A stretch of DNA of 64,000 nucleotides from Bacteroidota bacterium (GTDB lineage Bacteria > Bacteroidota > Bacteroidia > Chitinophagales > Chitinophagaceae). The stretch lies in contig JAFDZS010000015.1 of NCBI GenBank assembly GCA_018266775.1, positions 186,001-250,000 on the forward strand, read 5' to 3'. Shown here piece by piece: positions 61,065 through 64,000 of the stretch; the first letter of the stretch is position 1; each line of letters opens with the position of its first letter. Both the position numbers and the translations under genes were made by a program. The notes under the pieces were generated by a model that ran no database searches, was not told the origin of the DNA, and worked only from the letters and a program-made list of their open reading frames with translations.

Positions 61065-64000
61065 ATGAAAAAAAGACTAACCATATTCTTACTCTTTATA
61101 AGCCCCTCCTTGGGAGGGGTTTGGGGAGGCTGTTATGCCCAGTTGGTAGATAAAACACCTGCTGCCATTCCCAACGCACCTTCCATTTACAATACAGAAC
61201 CTTACGAAGATCCGTTGATCAGCGGCATCAATCGCGATGCTTCAAGGGCTACTGCATATTCTTATGCAACAGTGAAAGATGCCCTGGATGATAACCGTGA
61301 AAACAGCGGAAGGTATGTATCATTAAATGGTGAATGGGATTTTGCTTTTGCATTAAAACCAGGTGATGAGCCCAAAGATTTTTATAAAAATAAAGTGCAG
61401 GGCTGGAAAAAAATTACTGTGCCTTCAAACTGGGAAATGGAAGCCTATGATAAACCCATTTATAAAAGTGCAGTGTATCCATTCCGCCCGGTAAATCCGC
61501 CATTTGTACCGAAAGATTACAATGGTGTGGGCTGCTATCAAAGAAGTTTTACCATCTCATCATCATGGAAAGATAAAAACATCACGTTGCATTTTGGTGG
61601 TGTGGCGTCTGCCTATAAAGTTTGGGTGAATGGAAAATTTTTGGGTTATGCAGAAGATAGTTTTATGTCAAGTGAATTCAATATCACTCCTTATTTGATT
61701 GATGGAGAAAATATTGTTTCTGTTTGGGTCATCCGCTGGAGCGATGGCAGTTTTTTAGAAGACCAGGATGGATGGCGCCTCAGCGGTATACACCGTGAAG
61801 TGTATTTGATGGCCGAACCTAAACTGCGTATTGCTGATTTCTTTTATCAAACAAAATTAGATAAGCAATATACCAATGCAGTGCTCAGCATTCGTCCACG
61901 CATAGAAAATTTAACGGGCAAAGAAGTGCCCGGATATCAATTAGAAGCACAGTTATATGATGCGGATGATCAACCGGTACTGAAACAACCGTTAATAAAA
62001 CCAACAGATGAGATCATCAATGAAATTCATCCGCGGTTAGACCAGGTGAAATTTGGTTTGATGGAAACCACCATCAGCAATCCCAAAAAATGGAGTACTG
62101 AAGAACCGAATTTATATAAACTCGTACTCACACTTAAAGACAGTACCGGAAACATCCTGGAAGTAAAAACCTGCAAAGTGGGTTTTCGTTCTATTGAATT
62201 TCGTAAGAGCGACAGCAAACTGCTCATCAATGGAAAGGTAACGTATTTGTTTGGCGTCAATCATCCCGATCATGATCCCATCAAAGGAAAGGCGTTGACA
62301 AGAGAAATTATTTTAAGAGATATCACCACGCTTAAACAATATAATTTCAATTGCATCCGCCTCAGTCATTATCCCAGCGATCCTTATTTGCTCGATCTCT
62401 GCGACCAGTTTGGCATTATGGTAATTGATGAAGCCAATTTGGAAACACATGGTTTGGGTGGAAAGCTGGATCATGATAACCGCTGGACGGGCGCATATTT
62501 AGACCGTGTGAGCCGCATGGTGCTGAGAGATAAAAATCATCCGGCAATTATTTTCTGGAGCCTGGGCAATGAAGCAGGCAGCGGCCCCAATCACGCAGCA
62601 ATGTCTGCATGGGTGCATGATTATGATATTACACGGCCGGTACATTATGAACCTGCCATGGGCAGCCCGAAAGAAGAAGGCTATATCGATCCGTCAGATC
62701 CGCGGTATTTAAAAAGTAATGATCATTCGCACCGCATACAAAACCCGGTGGACCAATATTATGTGGATGTGGTCAGCCGTATGTATCCTGCCCTGTACAC
62801 GGCGCCACTGCTGGCTAATCAACCTAACGGTGACCATAGGCCGATTTTCTTTTGTGAATATGCGCATGCCATGGGCAACAGCGGCGGCAACATCAAAGAA
62901 TTCTGGGATCAATGGAGAAATACGCCACGCATTATTGGTGGTTGCATCTGGGAATTTAAAGACCAGGCTTTACTAAAGACTGATTCTGCCGGGCAAACTT
63001 ATTATGCTTATGGCGGAGATTTTGGTGAAAAATATTTTGACAACTTTACCATTAAAGGAATCGTTAATGCAGACGGTACACCCAAAGGTGTGATGCAGGA
63101 ATGCAGGCGGGTTTTTCAACCGGTACAATGTGAACTGGTGGATGCAGCCAAAGGGTTAATCAAAATCATCAACCGCAGTACTGTAAAAAACGTTAATTAT
63201 TATTCGGTAATGTTATTGATCAAGGAAGACGGAGTGGTGCAGCAGGCCGTTACATTGCCTGCATTAAATATACAACCGGGGAAAGACAGCATCATCAATA
63301 TTGCTTCTTATCTGCCAACAATGAAAGCAGATGCAGAATATCATGTGGCCATCAGCTTCGATTTAAAGCAGGATGAAGCATGGGCTACACAGGGGTTTGA
63401 AGTGGCATCCAACCAGTTTCAAATAAAGCCAGCAAAAAAAATATCAGCTTCCATTGATGAAACAGCAACCCTTTCTGTAAATGAAACAACTGCGCAGGTT
63501 ACTGTAACAGGAAAAAATTACAGCGCAGTATTCAGCAAAGCAGGAAAAGGCGGACTGGTGAATTATCAATACAATGGCAATACATTAATTACTGAACCTT
63601 TGTTGCCGCATTTTACGCGGCCATTAACAGACAATGATAAACGGGGATGGAAGCCACAAAAAAAATTAAAACAATGGTACGATCCTGAATTGAAACTGGT
63701 AAAAACAGTGATTAAAAAGACAAACTACAGTTTCACATACACGGCATGGTACAGTTTGATTAATGACAGCGCACAGGTAAAAATGATGTACACTGTTGCA
63801 AATGATGGTGTCATAAAAGTAGCGTACCAGTTAAATGTAAAACCCGGTTTACCTAATATACCGAAAGTGGGCATGCAAACAGGGGTTAATAAAAATCTAA
63901 ATACGATTGAATGGTTTGGTAAGGGCGAAAAAGAAAATTATATTGACAAATGTTTTGGCGCAGATGAAGGCAGGTATCATTTATCAATACATGATTTTAT
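61065..64000 (+). CDS. LacZ-type GH2 beta-galactosidase, 3' end outside window
   Basis: The frame is open from ATG 61065 to the window edge, 978 residues so far. A signal peptide ends CYAQ. The sugar-binding domain holds YVSLNGEWDFAFA and ITVPSNWEMEAYDKPIY. The TIM barrel carries acid/base E503 in FWSLGNEAGSGPNH and nucleophile E598 in FFCEYAHAMGNSGG. HFTRPLTDNDKRGW and the following sandwich match the C-terminal Bgal_small_N domain of LacZ. It should cleave beta-galactosides, perhaps pectic galactan side chains. The segment PSLGGVWGGC of the signal peptide is encoded by a repeat element (61102-61132). About 100 residues are probably missing. Confidence 0.9.
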   Translation, partial: MKKRLTIFLLFISPSLGGVWGGCYAQLVDKTPAAIPNAPSIYNTEPYEDPLISGINRDASRATAYSYATVKDALDDNRENSGRYVSLNGEWDFAFALKPGDEPKDFYKNKVQGWKKITVPSNWEMEAYDKPIYKSAVYPFRPVNPPFVPKDYNGVGCYQRSFTISSSWKDKNITLHFGGVASAYKVWVNGKFLGYAEDSFMSSEFNITPYLIDGENIVSVWVIRWSDGSFLEDQDGWRLSGIHREVYLMAEPKLRIADFFYQTKLDKQYTNAVLSIRPRIENLTGKEVPGYQLEAQLYDADDQPVLKQPLIKPTDEIINEIHPRLDQVKFGLMETTISNPKKWSTEEPNLYKLVLTLKDSTGNILEVKTCKVGFRSIEFRKSDSKLLINGKVTYLFGVNHPDHDPIKGKALTREIILRDITTLKQYNFNCIRLSHYPSDPYLLDLCDQFGIMVIDEANLETHGLGGKLDHDNRWTGAYLDRVSRMVLRDKNHPAIIFWSLGNEAGSGPNHAAMSAWVHDYDITRPVHYEPAMGSPKEEGYIDPSDPRYLKSNDHSHRIQNPVDQYYVDVVSRMYPALYTAPLLANQPNGDHRPIFFCEYAHAMGNSGGNIKEFWDQWRNTPRIIGGCIWEFKDQALLKTDSAGQTYYAYGGDFGEKYFDNFTIKGIVNADGTPKGVMQECRRVFQPVQCELVDAAKGLIKIINRSTVKNVNYYSVMLLIKEDGVVQQAVTLPALNIQPGKDSIINIASYLPTMKADAEYHVAISFDLKQDEAWATQGFEVASNQFQIKPAKKISASIDETATLSVNETTAQVTVTGKNYSAVFSKAGKGGLVNYQYNGNTLITEPLLPHFTRPLTDNDKRGWKPQKKLKQWYDPELKLVKTVIKKTNYSFTYTAWYSLINDSAQVKMMYTVANDGVIKVAYQLNVKPGLPNIPKVGMQTGVNKNLNTIEWFGKGEKENYIDKCFGADEGRYHLSIHDF
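61102..61132 (+). repeat. CCCCTCC/GGAGGGG element inside a signal-peptide coding region
   Basis: CCCCTCCTTGGGAGGGG followed by TTTGGGGAGG is the same type of element as the tandem units at 30780-30890. It is translated in frame as part of the hydrophobic signal peptide of the GH2 gene. Confidence 0.6.

Noticed and set aside
1..64000. tRNA, rRNA, riboswitches, insertion sequences or prophage genes
   Set aside because: None was recognised on either strand by reading; no transposase or integrase motif was found.

Overview
The window looks like a chromosomal segment from a Bacteroidota bacterium, most likely of the Chitinophagaceae type. The grounds are a SusC/SusD pair, Bacteroidota-style signal peptides in which glutamine follows the cleavage site in 19 of 20 predicted signal peptidase I substrates, poor Shine-Dalgarno sites, A-rich leaders and families of small intergenic palindromes. 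Almost every gene is on the + strand. The content is that of a very large polysaccharide utilisation locus for plant pectin, with features of rhamnogalacturonan II or another apiose-containing pectin.

Region by region: 1-174 is the end of an aldo/keto reductase. 288-9157 holds a GH2 enzyme, a DUF3826 protein and the SusC/SusD outer-membrane glycan importer, closed by a strong terminator at 9285-9316. 9412-30483 is a run of secreted pectin enzymes: two PL1 lyases, a beta-helix/DUF6298-like protein, a GH140-like apiosidase, GH43, a sialidase-fold protein, an (alpha/alpha)6 hydrolase, a SASA-type esterase, GH2, GH78, a second DUF3826 protein and a BNR sialidase-like protein. After a 418-base repeat-rich gap, 30902-40318 is a cytoplasmic acid-sugar catabolic cassette: FAH-family hydrolase, two DHDPS/NAL-family aldolases, iron alcohol dehydrogenase, PdxA2-like dehydrogenase and DUF1537 kinase, bracketed by two SSS symporters.

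40400-43638 encodes an STN-esterase-TIM barrel fusion and a DUF6807 protein. A short non-PUL-looking island follows (43657-46250: minus-strand lipoprotein, GH18-like protein, membrane protein). Then 46506-61043 carries a beta-helix/rhamnose-mutarotase fusion, a Gfo/Idh/MocA oxidoreductase, a third SSS symporter, a GH78-like enzyme, GH127, a RuBisCO-like protein, a second DUF1537 kinase of the 3-oxo-isoapionate kinase type, an Asp/Glu racemase-family protein and a BASS transporter. A LacZ-type GH2 gene runs off the right edge.

The proposed logic is that lyases and hydrolases trim pectin at the surface and in the periplasm, SusCD imports oligosaccharides, GH140 releases D-apiose, and SSS/BASS carriers bring monomers into the cytoplasm. 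The sugars are then oxidised, and the RuBisCO-like protein plus OiaK-type kinase would finish an apionate route, while the PdxA2/DUF1537 kinase pair would finish a tetronate-type route. The linkage of an apiosidase to a RuBisCO-like catabolic pair is the most interesting biological idea here. The D-apionate lactonase and oxidoisomerase expected for the known route were not recognised in the window. No transcriptional regulator was recognised either.

Between genes there are at least four repeat families: paired GTCCC-NTA-GGGAC palindromes whose centres lie 50-53 nt apart, 7-nt tandem repeats of the NNATTSA type, CCCCTT...AAGGGG elements that twice lie inside protein-coding sequence, and isolated 9-bp-stem hairpins just upstream of start codons.
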